DNA of 64,000 nt from Adiantum capillus-veneris. Lineage: Eukaryota > Streptophyta > Polypodiopsida > Polypodiales > Pteridaceae. Where the stretch lies: assembly GCA_014529385.2 (NCBI GenBank), contig CM043967.1, forward strand, positions 8,462,501 to 8,526,500, read 5' to 3'. Positions within the stretch are counted from its first letter, which is position 1. Each line of letters opens with the position of its first letter. Shown in pieces: positions 1 to 9,500 of the stretch. Below the pieces are notes generated by a model, which worked only from the letters and a program-made list of their open reading frames with translations, had not been told where the DNA came from and made no database searches. A program made the translations under genes and the position numbers.

Positions 1-1461
1 AAATGGCACAGGAGCTTCAAAGATCATCACATTGCTTAGAATAGGAAGCCTCACCAACAAATACCAATAAGCAAATTTTTTATAACCACATCTTGCACAA
101 CATAAATTTTTCCATGCATTGATTGTGTATGCATAATAGGACCACATTACAAGGCGCAGTAGGCACATTTTTTGATTACTCAAGCACAACACATACCCTT
201 GGTGATACTCTGTCACAAAGCAGGACTTCAAATAGGAGGGGGGGAGGCATTATCAATGCGGACCTACTATTATGAATATTAGAGGGAAATGTTTTATGAA
301 TTGCATTGAATTTTTGCGTTTGATTGCGATAATTTTTTGACAAAATTCAGAGTATATGCCCTCATAATAGCGTTACAAGAGGATTACGGGGACAAAGTCA
401 TATATGAGCCTCTAAGGACATGTGTATAGTGTACATAGCATTTAGAATTCTATTCAAATGATTTTTCTTTTTTCTGAGTTCATTTTTGGCTTTATTTAGT
501 CATTTTTTGAGATTTTCTTAAGAAAAACAAAAAAAATCCATAATTCAACTAACGAACAAAGTGAAGAGATGCCAAGAAGTACAAACAGAAGAAGGTACAA
601 AAAAATGACAAAACTTCACGAGGTATCCCTCAAAAGTCATATTCACAAGGCTATAATGTCAGAGGATGGACTACAAGGACAAAGCAAGTTGGTGATCGAC
701 TAAACAAAAGCAGCCATCAAGTGTAAAGTTGCCTATCGGACACTTCATGCGACTACAAGGCCGTATACAAGAAGTAGATCTTTATATAGTAAATCTTCTA
801 TCTTGTATGTGACTGAATGAAGCCTAACAAACAAAAGAGACTAACAGTTGTGACAAGAAAAAAGGGGCAGAAATGACGGTTCAGTCATCTATCGTGATAG
901 ATGTTTGCAAGAGCAACCAGGGCTCAATCCAAGTTCTGGTCATCATCATTGGTCCTACATGTGTTTGGTAGCTTGAAGGTGCCAGCAATGCCATTAGTCA
1001 TTCTCAAGATTAAAATTCAAAAAATTAAGCCTGGAAAGACAAATGCAAGTCCAAATCAAGCTAAACTTTGTCAGGAGGCTATGCATAGAGAGCACAAGGT
1101 AAGGGTTTCTCAAAAAAAAAAATTTCGTTCAACCCCTAGCTAGCCAAAGATGCAATTTTTTTGAATTTGAAGCCATGATAGCCATCTACATACCATGTAC
1201 ATCATGTATATGAATTTTGGGGACAAATGGACAATGATAGCTCATCGATGGTCATCTATCGCGGATGATGTTGGATAAGGCCCTTTTGAAGCAAGTTACT
1301 AGCTTGGGGAATCAATTGGAGTTTCTCGGGCTTTAATTAATTCATGTATGAACTAGAAGCAAAATAATGATTTACAAAGCACACAAAAGCTAACAGTGGC
1401 AAATGCAACTTTGATCACCTTGATGCAAGAACAAAGGAGTCACCAACAAAGAAGAAAAAAC
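1..1461. other. Decayed non-coding sequence, no gene recognised
   Basis: The stretch is AT-rich and all frames are short and unrelated to any family I recognise. A purine run of A and G at about 236-246 resembles the polypurine tract found just inside a 3' LTR. It is similar in wording to the tract at 1939-1950, but no TG-initiated LTR follows it. Probably old retroelement debris. Confidence 0.4.
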
Positions 1462-1893
1462 ACGAGTGGTAGACAAACCAACCTTTGTAGGGTTACATAT
1501 CTTGTCCTTGATAAAGCAAATTGAATGCTGGTAGACATGGGTTTTGAACCTCAAATCAAAAAAATTATCTCCCACATTCAGCCTCACAAATAGATCTTGC
1601 ATTGGAGTGCAACTTGGCCTAAAGAAGTTGAAGGTTTAGCCAAAAAAATTCTACATAATCCTTACAAAGTTTTCATTGGCGCACCAGGTCTGAAAGCCAA
1701 TCTTTCAAATCTACAGATTGTAGAAGTTGTTTTTGAAAATGAGAAAGACACAAAATTGGTAGATGTTTGTCATCAATTATGATTTCCCTGAATCATGTGA
1801 AGACTTTTTAAATTGGATTGGACGAACAGGACGAGCTCGTGCAAAGGCTACAACCTATACTTTCTTTACATTGCCAAAACAACAACAAAGACC
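1462..1893 (+). pseudogene. DEAD-box RNA helicase fragment (DBP2/RH20-like), internally deleted
   Basis: Translation from about 1471 reads RQTNLCRVTYLVLDKAN, then a stop, then MLVDMGFEPQIKKI. It continues to a WSATWPKEVEGLA block (motif III SAT) and NPYKVFIGAPGLKAN. This is the order of a plant DEAD-box helicase of the DBP2/RH20 group. The DEAD motif is decayed to DKAN. Two in-frame stops replace codons that are normally Arg and Gln. At about 1765-1782 the frame shifts and jumps to [34 protein letters not shown], which carries motif VI. Motifs IV and V, roughly 75 residues, are missing. No introns are visible in the piece. The fragment runs almost directly into a polypurine tract and LTR at 1951. 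It cannot encode a helicase. Confidence 0.85.
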
Positions 1894-1938
1894 ACACCGA
1901 CATCGACAACCAAGTCATGTCAGGGACGACATGAATTT

Positions 1939-2470
1939 GGAGGGGGGGAGTGTTGATCACTAGGTCACCAACACAACGTAACTCAATTTTTGCAACAAAG
2001 CCTTATTTTTTGAGAGGTATGAAATGATGCAGATTGTGGTTATAAACATCATTTGTAATAAGTAGCTAGTCTAGTTGCAGAAGCCGGGGCGCAATGGAAC
2101 TTCGGAATTGTACATACAATGCCATTTGACCCCTTCAACTCTATTTTAAGTTTAACCTATGGTAGTCTTAGTATATAAGGTACCTAGGTCATTTTGTAAG
2201 AGTACTTTATCATAATCAAGTTTTAAGTTTCCATCGATTGTGTGGAGAGAGGAAGAGAGAGAGCTTGAGCTTCATCTTGGCGCTACTCCTTGCTTGTTCA
2301 ACACATTGGAGATCGGATTGCACCAGAGCGCTAGGCTTGGCAAGAGCTACGCTTCAATGCCAAGCATTCCTCATGGAACAGAGCAAACACGCTTGTACAT
2401 CTACGAGCTATTTGCGGCTTTAAGTATATCAAACACGATGTATTTTTTCTACCTGCAAGTAGTCATTATA
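1939..2470 (+). mobile_element. Polypurine tract and LTR (solo or 3' LTR of a lost element)
   Basis: A purine run at 1939-1950 is followed at once by TGTTGATCAC at 1951, the layout of a 3' polypurine tract and LTR start. A TATATAAGG box lies at about 2172-2180, followed by a purine-rich leader beginning near 2240. The codons before the tract read DDMNLEGG, like the C-terminal end of an LTR-element polyprotein. The 3' edge is not defined; I place it near 2470 only because recognisable composition ends there. No primer-binding site follows. Confidence 0.5.
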
Positions 2471-3377
2471 ATTGTGGCGACATAAGCTACGCATAGGTAC
2501 TCATAGATTTCAGTTTCAAGCACTTCAAAAATTCAGCTCTATCTTCATACGTGTTTTTTGCAAATGGATATAGAGTGAGGGTTTTGAGTGTAGAGGCTTT
2601 GGGACAGGTGTATCCTAGTGAGGGGATGGTGTTCCTTAAGTTTCGTACAATTCAGGTATGGTTTGCTGAGTTTCCTTCCATTTGTGTGTATGTGGATTGA
2701 GTGGTGTGGTTGAGAGCAATGAGGTTCTAGATTGTGGTTTAGTTAGCCTTCCAAGGGTGTTGTATGTGTAGGATGGTCTCATCGTGACAAGCTTAAGAGA
2801 TTGCCTCCGCGTGTCTATCGTGTCATCTATGTCCTCGATTGACATTATGTTGATTTAGGTTGTGTTGCATGCACTTTATGGGTGGTGTGATTCGCTCTCG
2901 CAACAACAAAGTACAAGGTTAAACATATCACACATCCACTCATGTGTAAAATCTCATGTCCATTTACATTTTTGGCTTGATACCTTGAAGATCTCCTGCT
3001 TTTCAAGTGGCCAACTTTTTGAGCCCACTGCATACATCCTCAATAGTAAAAAAAGATTTTTCAGCATTTGGTTGATCATATAGTTTCCTACAATGTGTGT
3101 ACATATCCACAAGACTCAAGTTACCAAAACTCTCAATCCGCTTGCCCCTAAGTTTCTCCAAAATCTTCCACATGCACGTGCCTTTTCTTGGAATTGTAGA
3201 AATTGTTGCTTTACTTCCCATATTCTCCTCTTCTTTTGAATCAATGCCTTGCATGTATGCAAATGACTTTGATAGTTTTCTTTGTTTATAGTTGCATCAA
3301 GCTTTATCAAGAACTTTTTCATCTTGACATTCTTTATAAAACCACCTTCTGCATGATCTATCTTTGTTGATACCATG
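2471..3377. other. Unassigned sequence
   Basis: Overlapping frames of 60-86 codons occur on both strands, the longest on the minus strand at 3116-3376. None matches a family I recognise, and none shows a consistent coding pattern. The segment ends where the first Copia-1 LTR fragment begins. Confidence 0.4.
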
Positions 3378-3507
3378 TGTTAAGTATAGAGCCTGATTTA
3401 CCCTTGTAATTTTCTGTGGTAAAAGCGCACATTTGTAAGGCCCCCATTGCGAGGAGAAGCCATCGTGCGTGAAGGAAAATCACTCACCGGAAACCAAATT
3501 TTTCACG
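3378..3507 (+). repeat. Copia-1 LTR 5'-end fragment, copy 1
   Basis: Begins TGTTAAGTATAG and runs to about TTTTCACGGAC. It closely matches the first 130 bp of the full LTR starting at 4054. It is followed by about 80 bp (3508-3587) that duplicate the Copia-1 region just upstream of its 3' LTR, ending in CAAGTGGGAGAT, the polypurine tract. Confidence 0.85.
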
Positions 3508-3587
3508 GACAATGCATTCAAGGATAAGAAGCCAGAATGGAAAGCAGTCACAGGTTTGGTTTGGAGATTAGTCTCCAAGTGGGAGAT

Positions 3588-3711
3588 TGTTAAGTATAGA
3601 GCCTGACTTACCCTTGTAATTTTTTGTGGTAAAAGCGCACATTTGTAAGGCCCCCATTATGAGGAGAAGCCATCGTGCGTGAAGGAAAATCACTCACCAT
3701 AAACCAAAATT
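3588..3711 (+). repeat. Copia-1 LTR 5'-end fragment, copy 2
   Basis: A second copy of the LTR start, TGTTAAGTATAG, directly preceded by the polypurine tract AAGTGGGAGAT. After about 120 bp it is cut off and joined to coding sequence of the RNase H domain. Confidence 0.85.
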
Positions 3712-4053
3712 CTGTGGCTTCACAGATTCTTAGAAGAGCTTGGATTCAAACAAGACAATTGTGTCTTGTACAGTGATAGCCAAAGAGCTATCCATCTTGC
3801 GAAGAACTCAGTCTTTCATTCAAGGACAAAGCACATTGAGGTGAGATATCACTTCATACGCACTCTTTTGGAAGAGGGACAGCTAAAGCTAGGAAAGGTG
3901 CATACAAGTGAAAATCCTGCAGACATTTTTACAAAAGTGGTCAACAAGGAGAAGTTGAGCTTTTGCTCATCTTCAATCGGCATTCAAGGATAAGAAGCCA
4001 GAATGGAAAGCAGTCACAGGTTTGGTTTGGAGATTAGTCTCCAAGTGGGAGAT
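3712..4053 (+). pseudogene. Copia-1 RNase H C-terminal fragment plus polypurine tract
   Basis: The reading frame gives FLEELGFKQDNCVLYSDSQ, then AIHLAKNSVFHSRTKHIEVRY and ENPADIFTKVVNKEKL. This is the conserved C-terminal RNase H block of Ty1/copia polyproteins, including the SDSQ active-site strand and the ADIFTK signature. It ends at a stop near 3993. About 60 bp later comes the tract AAGTGGGAGAT and a full LTR. Only the last ninety or so codons of the polyprotein remain. The piece is the 3' end of an element lying head-to-tail with the one that follows. Confidence 0.85.
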
Positions 4054-4676
4054 TGTTAAGTATAGAGCTTAATTTACCCTTGTAATTTTCTGTGGTAAAA
4101 GCGCACATTTGTAAGGCCCCCATTATGAGGAGAAGCCATCATGCGTGAAGGAAAATCACTCACCAGAAACCAAAATTTTCACGGACAAGAATCAGGGGCA
4201 ACTTTAGGGGCCTCGGGGGCGGAGGCTCCCGAGACTTTTTTTTCCCTCGCCTAAAAATTATGGCCGGCCGGCGGCCGGAAAGTGGTCGAAAAACAACCGA
4301 TCGGTTGGCCGGTGGTCGGAAGTCAATGGCCGGTGGCCGAATTCAAAAGCGGACTTGTCTTCTCAAGGGCGGCCACACATGGGCGGATTGGAGGGTCCGA
4401 TTTGGACTTATTCGCACAAGGGCGGCTACACATGGCTGCCTCTCATAAGAGAGGGCAACCCTTTTGGCCTATAAAAGGAGGCCATTTCTACACACATTTT
4501 ATAGTGTGAAGTTGATGCAACAAGGTGAGTGTGAGGTGGTGAGAGTGAAGCAAGGAGGGAGCTCTATTAAGGGTTTAATCCCTTTGTAAACTACTTCTTC
4601 TTTTGAAGTGCTAAAGCCATTGAGTGGCTGCTTTCCCGTGGACGTAGCCCACATTGGGTGAACCACGTATATCGTG

Positions 4677-4759
<83 letters not shown>

Positions 4760-4849
4760 CTACTCTATAATCTCTTGTGTGTGAAATCTATCTCTCTCCA
4801 TTAAGTAATCTACTCAAAAATCTATTTAGCTACGTCTTATTTCCTAACA
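4054..4849 (+). mobile_element. Copia-1 full LTR (796 bp)
   Basis: Starts TGTTAAG directly after a polypurine tract and ends CCTAACA two bases before a primer-binding site. A TATAAAAGG promoter box lies at about 4470. A (CT)n microsatellite occupies 4681-4756, in what should be the transcribed leader. The LTR is shared: upstream sequence treats it as a 3' LTR, and downstream sequence as a 5' LTR. Confidence 0.9.
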
Positions 4850-4850
4850 A

Positions 4851-4865
4851 CCGGTATCAGAGCAA
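4851..4865 (+). promoter_or_regulatory. Primer-binding site, initiator tRNA-Met type
   Basis: CGGTATCAGAGC two bases after the LTR end matches the plant Copia primer site TGGTATCAGAGC, complementary to the 3' end of initiator tRNA-Met, with one mismatch. Confidence 0.9.
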
Positions 4866-4922
4866 GGTTTGCTCGTAGCTAAATTATCTCAAGGAAAGGA
4901 TTCTTTGAATTGAGTGGGAGTT

Positions 4923-7459
4923 ATGGCAGAGGAATGGAAGCTCAAGATTGAGAAGTTCAACGGCAAAAACTACCAACATTGGAAGATGCAGATTGAAGAC
5001 TATCTCTACCAGAAGGACCTCTATTTGCCACTAGGCGGTCTTGTGAAGAAGCCCGCAACAATGGCAGATGAAGCATGGATTGTCCTTGATCGAAAGGCAC
5101 TGGGAACAATCCGGTTAAGCGTGGAGTCCACAGTGGCCTTCAATGTTTCGGAGATGAATACCACGGAGGACTTGATGAAGTCACTTGACGACTTCTACGA
5201 GAAACCATCAGCATCCAATAAGGTATTTCTTATGAAGCGCTTGTTCAATCTAAAGATGGTAGAGAATGGTTCAGTTGTAGAACACCTAAATGACTTTAAC
5301 ACAAACATAAGTCAACTTCGATCGGTGAAAATCAATTTCGATGACGAAGTGCGAGCTCTCCTTATACTATCATCTCTACCGGATAGTTGGGACAGCCTTG
5401 TGATGGTTGTAAGTAATTCTATCTCTGGTACAAATACTCTTAAGTTTGATGATATTGTGGGTGTTCTCCTAAGCGAGGAAATACGAAGGAGAAGCACAGG
5501 AGAATCATCAAGTGCTGCATTGTCAATGGAAACAAGAGGAAGACCTAAGGAGAGGTTCAAAAGCCAAAAGGGTCGTGATCGCTCAAGACGGAGCAAGTCA
5601 CGCACAAAGTCAGTTCTTGAATGTTGGAACTGTGGCAAGAAGGGCCACGTTAAGAAGGATTGCTGGTCCAAGAAGAAGAAGGAGACTGAGTCTCAAGACA
5701 ACAAGCCAACATCGGAGGCCAATGTGGCAGGTAAAGTAGAGCAAGATGCTCTAATTCTCTCATTAGACAATGTGTCTAATTCCTGGATAGTAGATTCCGG
5801 GGCTTCATTCCATGCGACACCACACAAGCAACATTTCCAAGATTACACCAAAGGTAATTTTGGGTATGTATACTTGGGAGATGATGAAGCTTGTGAGATT
5901 GTCGGCAAAGGTACAGTTTCTGTCAAAAACGCTAACAGAAATGAATGGAAGCTTAAAGATGTTAGGCATGTTCCTTCTCTTCGCAAAAATTTGATCTCTA
6001 TAGGACAATTGGACGATGAAGGTCACAACATTGCATTAAAAAAAAAACGGTGGAAGATCTCAAAGGGATCTTTGGTGGTTTCCAAGGGAGAAAAGGTCGG
6101 TACACTTTACTTGTGTACTGTTAGCACGCAACCTTCAGCTTGTGCAGCAACTACAGAAGTTGATAGTGCGGTGTGGCACTATCGACTTGGGAATATGAGT
6201 GCCAAAGGAATGCAAATCCTTCAAACAAAGAAGCTTCTACCAGGTTTGAAAGAAGTGGACTTAGAGTTCTGTGAAGATTGTGTTTATGGTAAACAAAAGA
6301 GGGTAAATTTTCAAAAGTCAGGAAATGAAAGAAAAAATAAAAAACTTGAGTTGGTTCATTCTGATGTTTGGGGTCCTGCAAGTACACCATCACTTGGTGG
6401 CTCATTGTACTATGTAACATTCATAGACGATGCGACTAGAAAAACATAGGTTTATGTCATGAAGAATAAATCCGATGTATTTTCCATATTTCAAAGGTGG
6501 AAAGCCTTTGTGGAGAATGAAACAGGCACCAAGGTTAAATGCCTCAGATCCGACAATGGAGGTGAATATTGCAGCCAAGCTTTTGTGCTAGCAATGGCAT
6601 TCGGAGGCAAAGGACAACCCCAAGGACACCTCAACAAAATGGGATTTCGGAAAGGATGAACAGGACAATCATGGAGCGAGCACGAAGCATGCGGCTACAT
6701 GCAGGCCTACCGCTTGAGCTTTGGGCGGAAGCTATAAGTACGTCTGTGTACTTAATCAACCGGTCACCCTCAATGGAATTGGATGGGGGAGTTCCAGAAG
6801 AGGCATGGACAGGTAAACCGGTGAATTATGCATTTCTCAAAGTGTTTGGGTGTGAGGCTTTCATGCACATAGATAGAAGCCTAAGATCAAAGCTAGATGC
6901 AAAGTCCAAAAAGTGTTTCTTCATTGGCTATGGAGAAGGTGACTTTGGGTATCGCCTATGGAATCCTGAAGATGGTAAAATCTTAAGGAGTAGGGATGTA
7001 ATTTTTAACGAACAAAATATGTACAAAGATTACTTGGAAAGAAAACAAACAAAAGAAACAGGTGATGAGTACATGGAGCTTGAGGACGGTGAAGACTCAA
7101 GGACTGCAAACAGTGACAATGTGCAACAACGTCAACCAAATGAGGAGCCTCAACCTATTCCCTAAAGATCTACAAGAGCAAGTAGACCTCCAGAAAGGTT
7201 TGTTCCTTCCTTCAACCATCTCTTGATCTCACATTCTGGAGAGCCGGAATCATACGAAGAAGCTATGCAACTTGAATCCAAAGAAGAATGGACGAAGAGC
7301 ATGCAAGTGGAGATGGACTCACTACATCGCAACCAAACATGGGAGTTGGTTGAGTTGCCTAAAGGTAAGCGGGAACTTCAAAACAAATGGGTGTACAAGC
7401 TGAAGAAAGAAGAAGGTGGGAAGAAAAGGTACAAGTCTAGGCTTGTGGTAAAAGGGTTA
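4923..7459 (+). pseudogene. Copia-1 gag-pol polyprotein, truncated in reverse transcriptase
   Basis: The first ATG after the primer site, at 4923, opens MAEEWKLKIEKFNGKNYQHW, a typical Copia gag start. Then follow the gag core, a CCHC knuckle (CWNCGKKGHVKKDC), protease (WIVDSGASFHATP), the pre-integrase HHCC domain, and integrase. The integrase keeps its acidic residues in [14 protein letters not shown] and NGISERMNR. Reverse transcriptase starts (WELVELPKGKRELQNKWVYK) and stops at YKSRLVVKGL, where unrelated sequence begins. Breaks: TAG in place of a Trp codon at 6447-6449, a frameshift near 6570-6600, and TAA at about 7163. The reverse transcriptase catalytic region and RNase H are absent, so the copy is dead. 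Family assignment is firm. Confidence 0.93.
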
Positions 7460-9062
7460 TGAAAGCTAGAGCTGAACAACATCAGCTAGCAAGAGATAAG
7501 CAGTAGAAGGAGATGGAGGAGTTAGGTGACCTACTTAAGAAATTGTCAGATGCTTACAAAGCCAAAGATGAACAACTGGTAGAATTTACCAACGAAGTTC
7601 TAACTACCACCCTCAGTTCAGAAGATTCAAGTGCAGTTAGATGTAGTGAACGCCTCCCTGCAATACTCAGAGCAGAGAATAAATGATCAGGCAACTTTTT
7701 TGCAGAAAATACGAGAAAATACAGCCGTCGCCTCGATCAAAGGAACAGACGAGGTCTACAAGGCACTAGAAAAGAAAAATAAAGACCTCGAACTGGAGCT
7801 GAAGTTAGAGCAATCTCAACGCAGAGACGTGGCCTTGATGCAGGACCAAAGAGAAGATGAACTGCTGAAGGAGAGAGCTGAACTCAAAAGAGTCAACCAG
7901 CTACTAAGAGAGGGAAAGCCGGAAACGCAAGAAGAGGCAGGCACTTCAAGAGCAGCCTCAAATAGAAACACCCTCAGTATCATTTGATGAAATGGAGACA
8001 TAGTCCACAATAGAGCTGAGTAGTGAGGAAGATTTTCAGGTAACCATTACAAAAGAAGACACACTGCCCATGGTCCAGCTCTCAAAGGTTGAAGAAGATG
8101 CACTGAAAGAAAAGATTACACAAGAGGTAGATAAGCAGTGGAAGGCAGCGATGGATTGGGAGTTGAGAGTTGTTCACTCTGTCAACATTACACAACTCAC
8201 TCCCAATCAAATCAGTGCACAATGGCACCAACAGTCCCTACCATACCCCCTGATAAAATTTGAGTTACTACAGGTAAAAGAAAGACTTTACACAGACATG
8301 CAAGTCGAGGGTGCAGATAAAGACCACCCAAAGTGGAGGTTATGCTAGATGAACAAAAACCCACAATACTGGATTTTGTTCACAAGAGCACCTGCAGCCC
8401 TGCAAAAAGATCCGACTTTCTCTCCTGTACCAAGAGTAAGGACCTGGATAGCACATGAGGAACTACTCAAGAAGTGTCCAACTTGGCTAAACGACCCCAG
8501 ATTGCCTGCTCTAGAAAAGGGACCAGCGACTGAAGAATACATGGTGAAAACCCTAAAGGGCGCCATGTCATTTTTTAAAAGTCTACTAGATTTGTCATGT
8601 GCTATGCTATATAAGATCTGGTGAATGCTTCTCACATGCATCAAAGTCTTCAATGAGTTAGAGCAAGTAGGCACCCCTTGGATGTCATTCCTCAAGGGTA
8701 ATAAAAGTTTGTGATATGATCTCCGTGGCCAACCTTTTGAAGAAGTCCTCTACGGCTTCTACGCCAAATGCATGTTTCTAGCATCACACAATATACTTAT
8801 GTTCAAGGAAGCAATCTAGACGGGCATCTTCACTTGGAGAACAAAGATATTTGTGTCGGTGATCAGCAACCTCACATCAAGGTTTGTAGGCTACTCAGCA
8901 GTGGAGCTGAAGAACACAGTAACTATGCAGTTTTTGCAAGTGCCAGATAAAGAAAGTAAGATCAGATACCAAAAGGCATTGAATACGCTTAAAGACCGCC
9001 TCGCAAGCCGCCAGCCCGAAGACTACTTTAGCCCATAAATCTATGTCAACGGACGACACAGG
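7460..9062 (+). pseudogene. Gag-like coiled-coil reading region of unknown family
   Basis: Sequence changes abruptly at about 7457, inside the Copia-1 reverse transcriptase. The plus-strand frames that follow look like one decayed protein. A charged, helix-forming N-terminal half includes EEDALKEKITQEVDKQW. A second half contains RTWIAHEELLKKCPTWLNDP and ends with LASRQPEDYFSP and a stop at 9036-9038. Several stops and frameshifts break it, for example after codons near 7504 and 7681. No protease, polymerase or integrase is present. Directly after it come a polypurine tract and an LTR, so it is best read as the gag-like ORF of a pol-less LTR element. A captured host gene is the alternative. 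I do not recognise the family. Confidence 0.45.
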
Positions 9063-9063
9063 C

Positions 9064-9500
9064 GAGGAGGGGGAAAATGTTAGCAGCAAGCTTACACGAA
9101 TACCATTTTTCGGAGTTTTCATTGTAAAACACTTATTATTTTGATAAATCGGGAATATTGTAACTCTTATTTTCTTGGATAAACTCCATAATTAATGAGC
9201 CGGGGCTACAAGCTTCTAGATTGTATCAACTTGTCATTACCCATCTTTGGTAGAACTCCCAGATTATTAGTTTTGACCACCAAAACCTTGGCTAAGGTAT
9301 AAAAGCCAATTTTTCTAAGTTATTATTAAATTTTGGATAATGAAATACACAGGGTGAGCTAATAGTGCTCACTCCTCTCCTTCTCGCGCTTCCTACTCCC
9401 TTCCAGGTTGTCACATTGCAATCGCGTTTGTTGCATTGCAATGCAGGTAAGAGCTCTACGCATTGACGTAAACACATCACGGTATTTTGTAGCTTTTGGC
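9064..9500 (+). mobile_element. Polypurine tract and LTR after the gag-like region
   Basis: A purine tract at about 9064-9077 leads into TGTTAGCAGC at 9078. A TATAAAAG box sits at 9298-9305, about 220 bp in, as expected for an LTR promoter. The 3' edge is uncertain. A TGGCGTCGCCG string near 9498 might be a diverged primer site, which would put the LTR end near 9490, but I cannot confirm it. Confidence 0.5.
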
